A stretch of DNA of 64,000 nucleotides from Lasiosphaeris hirsuta (GCA_030549175.1 JAUKUA010000001.1:7750001-7814000), one strand, 5' to 3'. Counted from the first letter of the stretch, positions 42,420-53,131 are shown. Notes: generated by a model not told the origin, from the sequence alone. Translations and numbers: made by a program.

Positions 42420-44006
42420 GACAGCATCGGCGCTAGCGTGATGTAGACGTCCAGCCAGGACGTCAAGCTGCTCATCCTCCTACGCTTCGTCCGGCTGCTC
42501 GGCTACGGGGGCACGACCTTCATCCTGGCGTTGTATCTTAGCGCGCTTGGCTTCCGCGACAGCGACGTCGGCCTGCTCATGACGCTCACCCTCGTCGGCG
42601 ACCTCGGCATCAGTTTCGTGCTCACGTATGTCGGCGACCGCATGGGCGTCCGGCTGACGGCCATGGTCGGCGCCCTGCTCATGTGCGCAGGGGGCTTGGC
42701 TTTTCCGTGGCTCGACAACTTTTGGCTGCTCCTGCTGGCCAGCGTCGCGGGGGGCTTGGCTTTTGCGTGGCTCGACAACTTTTGGCTGCTCCTGCTGGCC
42801 AGCGTGGCGGGGGTTATCAACCCCAGGTGTGTGTTTACACTCTTAATTTTTTTTTCACATGACAACACATACATGCATACCAGACCAGACCCATGCTGAC
42901 AAGCCATACCAATGACAAAAAGCGCCAACGAGATTGACCCCTTCAAGGCCATCGAGGAGTCGGCTATTGCGCGGCTCAGCGCCCCGGACGCGCGCAGCGA
43001 TGTCTTTGCCTGGTGGTCCATGCTAGGCATGCTCGGGACGGCGGCGAGCAATTTGGCGACGGGCTGGGCCCTCGATGCCTTGCGGGACGCCGGCACGCCT
43101 GCCGTCGACTGCTACCGCCTCGTCTTTGTGGCCTATGCTACTATGGGCCTCGTCAAGCTTGCGTGCGCCGCGTGCCTCAGCACTGACGCCGAGGTTAATA
43201 ACGCCAGTGTCGGGGCCAACATCGGGGCCAATGTCGGGGCCAGTGCCGAGGGGGTGAGGGATAGGGATGATATCTGTGCACTGCTCCTGGCAAAGGGCTC
43301 GGACAGGAAGATACCGACACACCACCATCGTGGACATGTAATACCCAACTATTGGGGGACACTGGCAACAACGACAGAAACAACAACCGAGCAGCCCACC
43401 AAACCACCCATGTTCACCCCCGCCTCCTTCTCCTTCATGTGGAAGCTGTCCCTGGCCATGGCCTTTGACTTCATCCGCTCCGGGCTCGCGCAGATATCGT
43501 GGATGACGTACTACTTCAAGCGCGAGTACGACGTGCCCGAGGGAGCGCTCGGGTCGGCGACGTTTGCGGCGGGCATCATCTCGTCGGTCCTCAACCTCGC
43601 GTCGTCGCCGCTCGCGCGCACCATCGGCCAGGTCCAGACCATGGTTGTCTGCCACACTATCAACTCGGCCTCGCTGCTCATGGTCGCCGTCCCGGCCGAC
43701 AAGGATCTCGCGCTCGCCATCTTTCTGTTTCGCATCGTGACGCGGGAGATGGACAATGCGTCGCGACAGGCCTTTATTTCGGCCGGGCTAGTGGATGCGG
43801 AGCGTACCTCGGCGATGGGGGTTGTGAATATTATCAAGACGGTGGGATCGTGTCTGGGCTTGTACATGACTGGCTTGTTTGCGGGGCTGGACTTGTTTTG
43901 GCTAGCGTTTATCGTCGCCGGCGCGCTCAAGCTGGTGTATAATGTCTTGATATCGGCCTTCTTTTGGAGAAGGGGGCAGAAGCAGCATGCGGTGTACGCG
44001 TCATGA
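42420..44006 (+). pseudogene. MFS transporter with early in-frame stop and duplicated helix segment
   Basis: The frame begins before the first ATG with RFLDSIGASVM, a TAG at about 42447, then TSSQDVKLLILLRFVRLLGY and GGTTFILALYLSALGFRDSD, typical of a fungal MFS family of unknown substrate. Intron 42827-42922 joins GVINP to SANEIDPFKAIEESA. The second exon runs to 44006 with further helices (KLSLAMAFDFIRSGLAQISW, RTSAMGVVNIIKTVGSCLGL). A 60-bp tandem duplication at 42691-42810 doubles a 20-residue membrane segment. The TAG could be a Tyr codon changed by one base. Without it the protein would be nearly normal. With it, translation would have to begin at the ATG in GLLMTLTLVG. Probably a recent pseudogene, or a sequencing error. 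Confidence 0.68.
42691..42810 (+). repeat. 60-bp tandem duplication inside the MFS gene
   Basis: Units 42691-42750 and 42751-42810 differ at only two positions (CCG/GCG and GTC/GTG). In frame, they encode GGLAFPWLDNFWLLLLASVA followed by the same 20 residues with Ala for Pro. Family members carry this segment once, as far as I recall. Confidence 0.9.
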
Positions 44007-44612
44007 GGAAGGTAAAGACGTCCAGAGCATAGTGCTTTGGGGGTTGGATTGATTGATGTGATTTGATTTGATTGGTTTAACGTCTGGTTTTCGCCGTTAG
44101 TGACTGGAACGTGCCGGGCCCAGGGGCATGGTGAGCGAAATATTATCGCTGGGGTAACGGTAAATATTAATAATGCTTAGTTAGCTATCGATCTATCTCC
44201 TCCTAAACCTCTTTAATATATTCTCGAATACATCCTAGCTCTCCTGTAAGCCCTGACCTAATCTAATGCTTTAAACATTTAAGCATTTCAATTATAATAT
44301 CCCCTAGTTACATTCTTTCCTACGTTATCATATGGTGAGCCTTAGAAAAGACCCTTTCTAGCTTAATACTTATTACTAGGGTTAATAGGATATTAATATC
44401 TAATTAAGATAATTTCGGTCAATACCTTCTTTAAAGGGTAGGAAAGAATCGTAGTAGCATAGCACGGAATATCTGTTAGAGGTGCCCCTCCCCACTGGGG
44501 AAGTTGCCCCTCCACTAGTGCCCACGGTAAGCGAGGCCACTAGTCAGGCCACCATCTGTGCAGGATTTGCAGTGCTTTTTCCCTTCCTTTCTACACACAC
44601 AGAATACACACA
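44007..44612. other. AT-rich spacer, no gene
   Basis: 44150-44460 is rich in TAATA and CTTAAT with no open frames, like other RIP-altered segments here. Confidence 0.4.
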
Positions 44613-45682
44613 TTATCCAGAGTTTGGCTCCCTTGCGTGTGTGTGTGTCACCCCCAATACTTGTCCCACTCGGAAATCATAGTATCCCTGACGGGCTGCC
44701 GCCTGCAACAAGCCAGGAGCTTCCTGCAGGTCAACCCTGGTGCCGAAGCCGGCCAGGTAAAATAGGCCAGCTTGAAAGCGCGCAGATGCTGAGCCGACCG
44801 TTTCGGCATATGCTCGGAGGCTAGTCAAAATGGCTGAAGCCACGGGTTCCGGGTTCGAATGCGGTCCGTAGGTTGAGGAGAGATATCCTAGATCAAATTG
44901 GCCGTCAAACGTCAGAGGTTCCGGGACCACTGGGGAGAGGCCGTCGCCAGCGCCAATGCTTGCCAGTACTAGAGGACCCGGAAGCAGTGCCGAAATGACT
45001 GCGTCCATGGACGGCGGTCTGTCCACCGGAATAAACTGAAGACATTGCCTTGGGAGGTTGGACACGATCTCGGTGTCGGCACCCGACGCGATGACTTCCC
45101 ACCAGCCCCCCAGCCGAGATGCTGTCTTACAGCCTCCACAACTAGGTTCGGAAAACTCTCGGGGCTGGCCGCATCCCCCTTCACCGCCTCACCCCAGGGG
45201 CCCCCCGGGTCGATTGAGGGGGCGGTCCACGGACGCGACATGCCGCGGAATGTGGTACTCGCCGATGGCTGTGGCTCGCAGGCCCCAAAATCACTCAGCT
45301 TAGCCTTGAGGCCGCCAACACGGCTCTCGTCCGGGAACAGCAAGACATTATCGGGCTTGCAGTCGCCCCACACCATGCCGAGGTTGTGCATGTGGGCCAT
45401 GCCGCGCGCGATGTCGAGCCCCAGCTCTTGTTTCTGCTTGAAGCCCAGAAACCTCCCCGCTGTCGGCGATGAGGAAGACAGCAAGCTTTGTAACGAGCCG
45501 AGGTGCGCGTATTCGAGAACGAGAACGGGCTGGACCTTATGCGCGGCGTCGGCCTTCTTTTCCCATGCCACGCCCAGCAGCTGCACGATATTGACATGGC
45601 CCCTTGTGCGTCCCCGCGCATGCACCTCGCGCGTCAGTGCCTCGAGAGAGTGTGCCGAGTCGGAATCATGGCTCTGTCTCTG

Positions 45683-45713
<31 letters not shown>

Positions 45714-45735
45714 CCTGAGTCATTGTAGACGCAAA
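44613..45735 (-). pseudogene. protein-kinase-like gene with frame break
   Basis: From an intron acceptor at 45736-45738 the minus frame reads CVYNDSG, an Ser-Gln repeat, then REVHARG, HVNIVQLLGVAWEK and LVLEYAHLGSLQSLL. The catalytic loop is GDCKPDNVLLF, followed by LSDFGACE and RPWTAPS. These match subdomains IV-VIII of fungal Ser/Thr kinases related to those near NLR genes. HRD is altered to WGD, which keeps the Asp. The Gly-rich loop and VAIK Lys are not seen; they may lie upstream. After RPWTAPS the frame is lost around 45115 near a run of Gs, and the true C-lobe and a tail (EVIASGADTEIVSNLPRQCL, then VDRPPSMDAVISALLPG) continue in another frame to 44613. A missed short intron could replace the frameshift. 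Confidence 0.6.
45666..45715. repeat. TCTGGC hexanucleotide microsatellite in the kinase-like gene
   Basis: About seven near-perfect copies of TCTGGC on the plus strand encode alternating Ser-Gln on the minus strand, interrupted once by Arg-Gln. Length polymorphism would keep the frame. Confidence 0.85.
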
Positions 45736-45823
45736 CTGGGGTATTATTAGTGGGTATTCCTATAAGTGATGAGATGTGGTGCCATTTCGACTCTGGTGAT
45801 GGCTTTAGCAAACACGCACCCAA

Positions 45824-46649
45824 CAGTAGGCAACTTCAACCTGATTCTGTGAACTGGGTAAATTTCATTATCACTGCAAACCTTCCTACGCCAAAGGTCC
45901 AAACCCCCTTTCGCCAACTAAAAATACCAACGCTCCAAATGCAAATTATCAAGTCATGATGAAGAAAGGCAAGGTAACCGGGGTGTGTGGTGGTGTGGGG
46001 ACTGCGGAAAGTCCACGCTGTTGTTTATACAGTCAGCCATTCATAATGCCGCCGATTCATTCTGTGAACTCTCTCCAAGTCTACCCTCCCCATTAGATCG
46101 CAAACATGCCCTGACGTAGTTCCCAAACCCCTTTTTCCCGTCTCATGCCCAGGCAGACAGGTTCCCAAATCATCACAAACATTCTGCAATCTCGGTCTGG
46201 AGTACAATGTTAGCGCCCATCCGAAATTGAAGTGTAGGTACCTTGCGGTGGATAATAGAGCAGGTGCTCGTATGCTGTAGTCGTCTTGCATGAGGAGGAT
46301 CTGGTAGCTTCCGGTCCCGAACTTGGACCGCAGCTTTGCAGATGGTTTTTCGACGCTGATTCTCGAGCCTGGAAGTTCTTGTAATGGGAATTCGTCTCTT
46401 GAGGTCGGTGCTGGCCATTGACTGTTTTCCCGGAGTTGCAATGGAAGACCACGCGCCCGGGCCTCTGGTGGGAAAGATGAGTGACAGCAAGTGGACATGC
46501 CAGCGTGCTGTAGGTGCTGGAAAGAGGCAGGGAGTGCGATAGGAAGACAAAATCGGTCGGCAATGTCTCTCGCTGGCGAAGGTGTACGGATGTGTATATT
46601 CTCCTGGAGGGGGGTTATGAGGTATTTTTCGTGTTATTGTTTAGAGGCT
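45824..46649. other. spacer; weak minus-strand frames
   Basis: Overlapping minus-strand frames of about 120-160 codons at 46025-46563 have no recognised domain. They could be upstream exons of the kinase-like gene, which lacks its N-lobe, but I cannot join them. Confidence 0.3.
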
Positions 46650-47132
46650 GTCATAAGCGCTCCCGAGTCCCACATCCCCAATAGCGAGATCAGCCGCCTC
46701 TATGACGTCTAGACTCTAGCGTGTCTATACCTCGAGTTTCTTACATGGCTTCTCGGTGGCTAGAGCTACGTTGCCAAGTTCACCCGTGTTCGCATGAAGC
46801 CGGAGAAGGCACTCTCGACCGAGGGCTTGAGTCTGGATTGGTTCTTTGAGCTCATCACTGACGAGAACAACTGTATTGTTGGAGCCAAGGTAAAAGAGGA
46901 GGTGATTTCTGTAGGTTTCCGTTTGACTCTACAAGACTCTCATCATGAGTTTCGGCTAACCACTGCGACTAAGTTCATCGCCGAGCTTCACTCGCACCAA
47001 AAATGCACGGATTTCATCCACGACTTTCTCATGCTCATCCGGGACGAGCTCCTCATTGTCGAAACGAGCAAAAAGTATCGCTTTACCAGCAAACAGATCT
47101 GCACCGAGCTCAACAAGATGGAAAGGAAGTAA
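46650..47132 (+). pseudogene. C-lobe relic of a fungal protein kinase with two Trp-to-TAG stops
   Basis: One continuous frame reads PESHIPNSEISRLYDV, TAG (46710-46712), TLACLYLEFLTWLLGG, TAG (46761-46763), SYVAKFTRVRMKPE and onward to KCTDFIHDFLMLIRDELLIV and a Lys-rich end. The YDVW-LxxxYLEFxTWLLGGW pattern is subdomain IX of fungal NLR-associated kinases; both stops stand where Trp is expected, changed by G-to-A. The N-lobe, catalytic loop and activation segment are missing. AT-rich repeat sequence begins right after it. Confidence 0.68.
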
Positions 47133-47213
47133 GAACTAAAGGTATAAAGCTAGTAAGTTTTAATCAAACAACTAACTACTGTTTATTATACTTATTTTAT
47201 TACTCAGAAGTGA

Positions 47214-47400
47214 AATAGCGGCGTTAGGGCAACTAACAGTTCATTTAATATACTATCCCTAGCTTTTTTTACATATCGTTAAATTTCTACTTTCTAACTC
47301 TACTTACTTCTCTCTTTAATACTCCACTTTTATAATATCATTAGTTTATATTAGCAAATATTATATTTATAGTTTAAAGAATTCAATTTTAATTTAGGTG
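47214..47400 (+). repeat. dispersed repeat, heavily AT-shifted copy (partner 15890-16060)
   Basis: Aligns with 15890-16060 from GTTAGGGCAACTAACAGTT onward. Almost all differences are C-to-T or G-to-A in this copy. It follows directly after the kinase relic, which carries the same kind of change. Confidence 0.6.
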
Positions 47401-48012
47401 CGATAAAGGTACGCGAAGAACAAGTGGTAGTTTTGGTAGGTCTATTAATAATAGTTGCTCGTATAGGCGTAGGCAAACGTTAGTACTTAGTAGTAGACTA
47501 TGTCCTAAACTAGGTCTAGGAACGGATTCTTGCAACCTCCATACACCCCATTTCAAATCATAGTAACCATAGCCGGGTCAAAATCGCTTCCTTGAACTCA
47601 CCCCGGCTCAGGGAGGTGCTCGCTGTGCCTCACCCTCCTTAAGCTCTGCGACGAATCCGGGCTTGGTCAGAAAATAGTGTGAGGGGTGACTAAACAGGTA
47701 GTTTAAGACCGCCTTGTGGGTTGTTGTTGGGGAACGCGGCGGACCCTGGTGGTTGGTCACGGTGTAGAGGGCTTGGTTGAATGTCTTATTTCTGCTATCG
47801 CTAACACCTCAAAATTGATAAACAAGACACTTCAGACGCTCCTAAAATTCCCATGCACGCCCCTGTTTCAAGATGACAATTTTGGGTGTGATCTGAGTAC
47901 GCTCTGCTGAGGGCTCTACCGAGGACTCTACCGAGGGCTCTACCGAGGGCATTGTGCCAGCTCTATCCCCATCCCGGCCGCTGTTGCGACTTGAAGACCC
48001 CTGACTAGCCTC
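47401..48012. other. spacer with a 12-bp tandem repeat
   Basis: No supported gene. Three and a half copies of GAGGGCTCTACC (one with GAGGACTCTACC) lie at 47909-47950, near the 3' end of the minus-strand gene. Confidence 0.5.
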
Positions 48013-49110
48013 CTATGGGCCATAGTCCATGTAGTCATCAAATGTCATGACATGTCTCTCCTTCTCCAGCTCTCTCGTGAAAGTTCCCGGCCGAACCTGT
48101 CTGAGGGGCGGATCCCCGGCATTCAGCTCGTTGGCCGACGGGGCGTCAAAGCTCGCCGGGTTCATGTTGTAGTTCTGGTAGTGGCCGGCGCCCATGTTGA
48201 CCAGCTCCGAACTGGTCTTCAAGCCCAGCGAGGGAGCTCGCATGCCGCGGCCACGGTCTGGGCTAGGCCACTCGTTGTGGACCTTTTGGTGCTTCACCAT
48301 GAGGAAGTACTCCAGGTACGGCGTAGGGTAGTACAGAGTCTTGAGCAACATCTCGCGGCCGATGTAGGAGCCGTACAGCTCCATCTCGTCCTGGTGGAGC
48401 GTGCGCCACTCCTTGTCGTCCCAGCCCTTGACGTGCGTCGCCTTCCACTCGCCCATGGCCGTCTGCACGCCCGCGTAGCCCCACGACCGGGTCTGGCTCC
48501 CGTTGGGGTAGTACTCGACCTGGATCGGGATGGGGGCCGTGAAAAAGTCCAGCTCGTCTTGCTTCCTCCACATCTCGGGCGCCACGTTGGGGGCGGGCGC
48601 TAGGCTGGGCCGCAAGGCCTGCCAGGGCGGGGGGAAGGGCGCGCTGACGGATCCGAACTGGTCGCCCCTGTATATGTGCCAGGAGACGGAGAAGTTTCGG
48701 TCGTCGCCGCCGCGCTGGTGTGTACGTCGATCAGCAATAGCCATGCTCACCATGTGGCCGGCCGGGTCGAAGAACTTGGGGCAGAGCAGCTTGTTGTACT
48801 TCCAGAGAAAGGTGGCTACGGCGTCGCAGAGGCGGAAGCTGCGCAGGTTGGTGTCGGGGCTGATGCTGGCCGTGTCGAGCAGATGGGGAACCCCGAGAGG
48901 GCGGTGCGGGCCGAGGAGGAGGGTCGGGGTGGGGCAGTCGGCGAAGCTCGCACTGGGCCCGTGGCTCTCGTATTCCCAGTCCGGGGACTGAGGCCGCGGC
49001 GGGCTCGGGGCGCATCTGAGGGTGAAGCGCGGGTTCGCTTTCTTGTCCACGTCGTCGACGTGGCCAGGACTGTGGTCGTGCACGGGGTCCCGGAGAAAGC
49101 GCGACGCCAT
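48013..49110 (-). CDS. unrecognised 365-aa protein, single exon
   Basis: An uninterrupted frame from ATG 49110 to 48013 with high GC at third positions, as in confident genes nearby. The N-terminal 90 residues are Pro-rich and probably disordered. The core has aromatic-rich stretches such as RNFSVSWHIYRGDQFGSV, IQVEYYPNGSQTRSWGYAGV and EMELYGSYIGREMLLKTLYY. There is no signal peptide or membrane helix. I do not recognise a family and infer no function. The opposite strand also has long frames, but these are typical mirror frames of GC-rich coding DNA and less plausible in composition. The 5' side holds a 1.2-kb non-coding stretch. Confidence 0.65.
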   Translation of the reverse strand: MASRFLRDPVHDHSPGHVDDVDKKANPRFTLRCAPSPPRPQSPDWEYESHGPSASFADCPTPTLLLGPHRPLGVPHLLDTASISPDTNLRSFRLCDAVATFLWKYNKLLCPKFFDPAGHMVSMAIADRRTHQRGGDDRNFSVSWHIYRGDQFGSVSAPFPPPWQALRPSLAPAPNVAPEMWRKQDELDFFTAPIPIQVEYYPNGSQTRSWGYAGVQTAMGEWKATHVKGWDDKEWRTLHQDEMELYGSYIGREMLLKTLYYPTPYLEYFLMVKHQKVHNEWPSPDRGRGMRAPSLGLKTSSELVNMGAGHYQNYNMNPASFDAPSANELNAGDPPLRQVRPGTFTRELEKERHVMTFDDYMDYGP

Positions 49111-50040
49111 TTTGGTTATATCTATTGTTGCGGGTACAAAGTGGCGGATAGGTCTCGCGCGATGGATATTCTCAAAGTGTTGTGTGGTTTTCCGCGCCTG
49201 GCTAGGGTTCCCTTCGGCTGTCGAAATTGAGAAAGAGAAGGTGGCGCCGCGAGGGCCGCGGTGGAGAGAGAAGGTACGAATGGGGCGTGGCTGCTGTTTC
49301 TGCTGAACCGAAGACTGTGGACTGGTGGAGGGGCTGCTCCCATGCTCTTGCTAAACAAAAAAGAAAGGGAAAAAAAAAAAAAGGTCAGGTTGGAGTGCGC
49401 GTGGTAAGGTGGATAGACAAGCTACCAACTGTAAACCGGTGTGATTACTCGCTTTTGCTTGTGGTCACGTTGTGATTGCCGCGCCGTCTGTTGTTCGATG
49501 TCGTCGATGAAAACTCGGGATATTCCGTAGCTGAGGCATTCTCAACGTGTGCTACCCAGTTCTAAACGCTTCGGTGCGACCCGACTTGTACTACCGTGCC
49601 AATATGTATCACCAATCTAGGTTCACCCAAGTAAATTTAATCATGCCTGTTGCCAGTGAGCCACCATGTTGGACTCTGAAAAGGATCTGTGACACGTGAC
49701 AATGCCGAGTTAGCTGCGTGCCCTCAGCCTTATTTGAATTTTGGTAGATAATTTGACATTGATATGCAATTGTGTTATAGTTGGGATGAATTGAAGTCCA
49801 GGCACGTCTGGTGTCTGCAGTGCTTTCAACTTACACACACCCCTGCCTGCACCTTCCTGGCAATTCAAACTCGCTCCACAAAACATCAGCCAATTGGGAA
49901 ACCTGCCATTCCTTGCCAGAGTTGCTCAACCCCACTTTGCAAATTCATCAAAATCCACAGAACCTCCTCAACAACAACACAACCCACAGACAAGAGAGTT
50001 CACGACACATCCATCCATCATATTCTCTCATCAGCAGATT
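49111..50040. other. intergenic, promoter and leader sequence
   Basis: No supported gene. An A-rich run lies at 49370-49382. From 49810 to 50030 the plus strand is poor in G and rich in CA and CAACA motifs, like a fungal 5' UTR. Confidence 0.4.
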
Positions 50041-50089
50041 GCGCCATAGTTGCCGTCGATGGGTCCCGCGTTTGATTCGCGGATGGCGC
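50041..50089 (+). ncRNA. tRNA-like minihelix, possible tRNA remnant
   Basis: GCGCCAT (50041-50047) pairs fully with ATGGCGC (50083-50089), and CCGCG/CGCGG (50066-50070/50078-50082) forms a 5-bp stem with a 7-nt TTTGATT loop directly abutting the 3' strand. This is exactly the acceptor plus T-arm geometry of a tRNA. The D and anticodon arms are replaced by 18 nt, and the T loop has T where C56 is expected. It may be a deletion remnant or chance. Confidence 0.3.
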
Positions 50090-50383
50090 ATGCATATTGT
50101 TTTGCAGATTCCATTTTGCCTCCCATCTGGGACTTGGTGAATTTCTACCACAGCTTAAGGTTTGTTCAAAACCCATCTCGTTTTTTATCTTTTTTCTGAT
50201 GCTCAGATTGATGCTAGGAACCCCCCTGGCAACCTCTTTTAGCTGATAAATTTACAGCCGACGATGTAAGTCATATTTCCCCTTCTCCCCTTGAAAGTTT
50301 GCATGCGCGAGCTGTATGACTGTCTGGATAAGTATCGTGTTGACTGAGAGTAGTAAGAGCTGCAATGTTCCCTACTGAAGGAG

Positions 50384-50994
50384 ATGTCTGGCATCCTCGA
50401 GAAGGGAATGTCCGAGAAGGTAATTACTTCGTATTCCAGCAGCTCCATTTTAGTATGATGATCACGAGATATACTAATAAGACCCCATTCGATCAGGCAC
50501 GCTTCTGGGCCACGGACACGGTTCGTTAGTCCAACCTCCGGATGGTAGGGAGACGGGGCCAATGAGAGCAACTCGCTAGGTGCATGCGCCACCGTGTCGT
50601 TGCAATAACAGTGCTCTGGCTCTTTCAGCCGCGAAGCCTGAGGCTCGACCACACCCCTGTGATAAAGACAGATACCTTGGCAATCCCATGCGGAGGAGCC
50701 GCCTTCGACTCTGCACCTCGCATCAAGCAACGGCGGCACCAACCCAAGTCGACGTCGGTGTCGACATCACCACTCCTGCTTGCCAGGTGGCGCTAACCCG
50801 GTACACCTGGACGATCCAGGCCCAAGTTGTCCTACGCTTCCTCTCCATCCTGCTCCTCCTCCTCAGCCTGGGCTTCATGGTCTATAGTCGCGGCTCGGTC
50901 GCTTCGAGTCGGGGTGGTGCGTGCCTTTGGAGATCGTCATAACTGTTCTCTGCATCCTTGCAGGACTCCTGAATTTTTTTTCTCTTCCATCATG
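50384..50994 (+). CDS. possible short multi-exon gene with one membrane helix
   Basis: A leader intron (GTAAGTC at 50264 to GAAG before 50381) would place ATG 50384 at the start of an exon encoding MSGILEKGMSEK, followed by a GTAATT donor. A branch-like ATACTAATAA and CAG acceptor lie at 50470-50498. Further on, one frame (about 50735-50920) reads ACQVALTRYTWTIQAQVVLR then FLSILLLLLSLGFMVYSRGS, a single hydrophobic helix. A GTGCGT donor and TTGCAG acceptor there would end the protein near 50994. I could not connect the two parts with confidence and do not recognise the family. Confidence 0.3.
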
Positions 50995-52585
50995 ACGAAT
51001 CTCAGTGCCTTCCCCGTGAGGAGGAGTGCGCCAGGTCGCATGAAAATTGGGATCTGGCCGTCGGATGGCAATTTGCTGCCTGCGTACTGCTATGGCCAGT
51101 CTCGGATGTATAAGCCCTTCCAACCTGGCTAATTCCCCGATTAAAGCACTGTTTATGTTGTACCCTATCGTGCTGACGCCTTGGTCATCAAAAGTGGAAT
51201 TCACTTCTTCCTAGCGGTCATAACCCTCACTCAGTGCCTCTTGATTCCGAAAACAAGCTTAGATGTATAGGAGGGCAGTGCACGCGGAGCTGCCGGAGAA
51301 CCTCGAACTCCGTGACACCTCGGATCCCTACTTGTCGGCCGACTGGATTGCAACCTTGGTTCGGACATGTGGTGTCGGCCACACGGGCGCCGACGCCCAA
51401 GGCTCCCGAGAACTCCATGATGCTCCCCAAAGTCATGGTCTGCAGGTACGTAACCAACTGTGAACCTATACTGGTTGCGTCAGAAGTACAAACGACACCC
51501 ACGGTCAGAAAGAATTGGCATTGGGGGTTATAAAGTCCGATTTTGCTCCGATTTCCCTCTTGCTTCGTGTTGGGATTGCTGACCTGGTGCTGACTTGGAG
51601 ATTGACATGATGGCACGTCAGCAGTGGCGTCCTCACTTTCTTTACACCTAACCAAAGCTGCTACTCCAGTGCAGTGTGTTCTCAGCCTGTGATACTCCGG
51701 TGTGCTCTCAACTCTCAACCAGCGCAGGCATCATGTTCCTCGATGGTCCATGTCATATTGTAGCGTTCTTTTCTGTCGAATCGTGAGCGAAGCAACGAGG
51801 AATTGATCCATCTGCGCCGAGACGGTGAACCTCGCAGTCGACCTCGCCATGGACCCTTACAGCGATTGCGCCATCGCCGCTAACCAATCAAGCGGATGAT
51901 TGCAAACAAACGGTCAGCCATGCGGCTGATAGGTCCCTTTTGCAACGAGTTTTTTGGATGGCACTTGGTCCGGAAATGGCAAGACGATGAGCATGTCGAA
52001 CGATAGGCGGACCGCTCGCCCCAGCCCATTTTTAGTTCGATGGCCGGCACCTGGAAAATCGAGCTGCGAGATCAAGACGTCGCAGTGCAAAAGGGCAAGC
52101 GGACAGGGTGGAGGACGAAGCTTATCTTTGATGAGCAGAGAGAGGGCCGAAGCTCGGGAGGATGGCGGGGTCTGACCATTGCATCACGCCAAGGCTGGCA
52201 ATTTGTCGGCTCCTGCCCACCTCCGCCATCGCTGGGCCATCAAGGTCCTCGAGGTTTTTCAAATCATGCACGGGCGTGAAAAATATTTCATGCGTAGTTC
52301 ATGGCACAGGTGGGGATGCCCCGTCTTTCTTGCTTGATTCTCATCAACTGAAACTGGGTTCAAGCCTGCTGAGAACAAAAAAGTCTGAGGTAGAACCGAG
52401 AGATTGGGAAGCCGTCCCAATCCATCAGTTGGAACCATCGGGACCAAGCTGGCTGGGCTGCGACACGTTGGAGTTGGGCTGAAGATGCCAGAAGGACGGA
52501 TGCAAACACCGCATCGCCATGGGGCTGCCGCGGGTCGCGCGTAACCAAGGCATTGGTGACAAAGATGAATTATTCTACATAGTAC
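50995..52585. other. 1.6 kb without a supported gene
   Basis: Only short overlapping frames on both strands; no domain, splice-linked pair or repeat with a partner in the window was recognised. Confidence 0.4.
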
Positions 52586-52930
52586 CTATCTATCAAGCTG
52601 AAGATACAGGGCGACAGCAGCCATCCCCGCCGTCCCCAGCCACATTGTGCCGTATCGGCCAGCACCGGCGGCCGTGGGTGGGAATGCAACGGCTCCCGCA
52701 CCGGATACAGTCGAAGTCGGCGATGCCGAGACTTGGCTGTCACAGTGCTAGTGATCGCAATGTGGTCCGCACCTATATGACTCGGTGGGACTGGGCTTCT
52801 GAGTGCCCGACGCTTGCGTCCCGGTGTGGTTATCTCCCTCCATGTGCTCCTCATCATGGTTCTGGGCAGAAGGGGTGGTGGCTGCAACATTCGCTTCGGC
52901 GCCCTCGTGCTCCCGAGTGGCCGGATTAGC
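52586..52930 (-). CDS. possible C-terminal part of a small GPI-anchored or secreted protein
   Basis: On the minus strand one frame reads EHEGAEANVAATTPSAQNHD, then a TAG, then SQVSASPTSTVSGAGAV and GTMWLGTAGMAAVALYLQL before its stop at 52586. A Ser/Thr/Ala-rich stretch followed by a short hydrophobic tail is how fungal GPI-anchor signals end. The internal TAG stands in a CAC-TAG-CAC context and could be a mutated Gln or part of a small intron. No start or upstream domain could be assigned. Confidence 0.27.
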
Positions 52931-53110
52931 TGAGGAAGGCCGGCTGGGGTGCTACCTCGTCTTACCAGCCGTCTGGATTGTACAACGCGGAGCCTGGGGA
53001 CTTCGGTCGGGGACGACCCGAAGCTTTGACCGAGGGCCAGAGTAAGAAGTCCCAAGGAAAAGGGAGCTAAGCTTCATCTTGATATCACGCGGCGATAATG
53101 TCGCACTTAA

Positions 53111-53131
53111 TTTTTTTTTTTTTTTTTTTTT

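Noticed and set aside
48052..49230. Plus-strand frames of 150-184 codons opposite the 365-aa gene
   Set aside because: Low-complexity Val/Arg/Ala composition typical of antisense frames.
50239..50742. Minus-strand 167-codon frame
   Set aside because: No family resemblance, and the plus strand has better splice signals there.
52519..53055. Minus-strand 161-codon frame as a full gene
   Set aside because: Composition is unconvincing. A different frame on the same strand shows the GPI-like tail, listed with low confidence.
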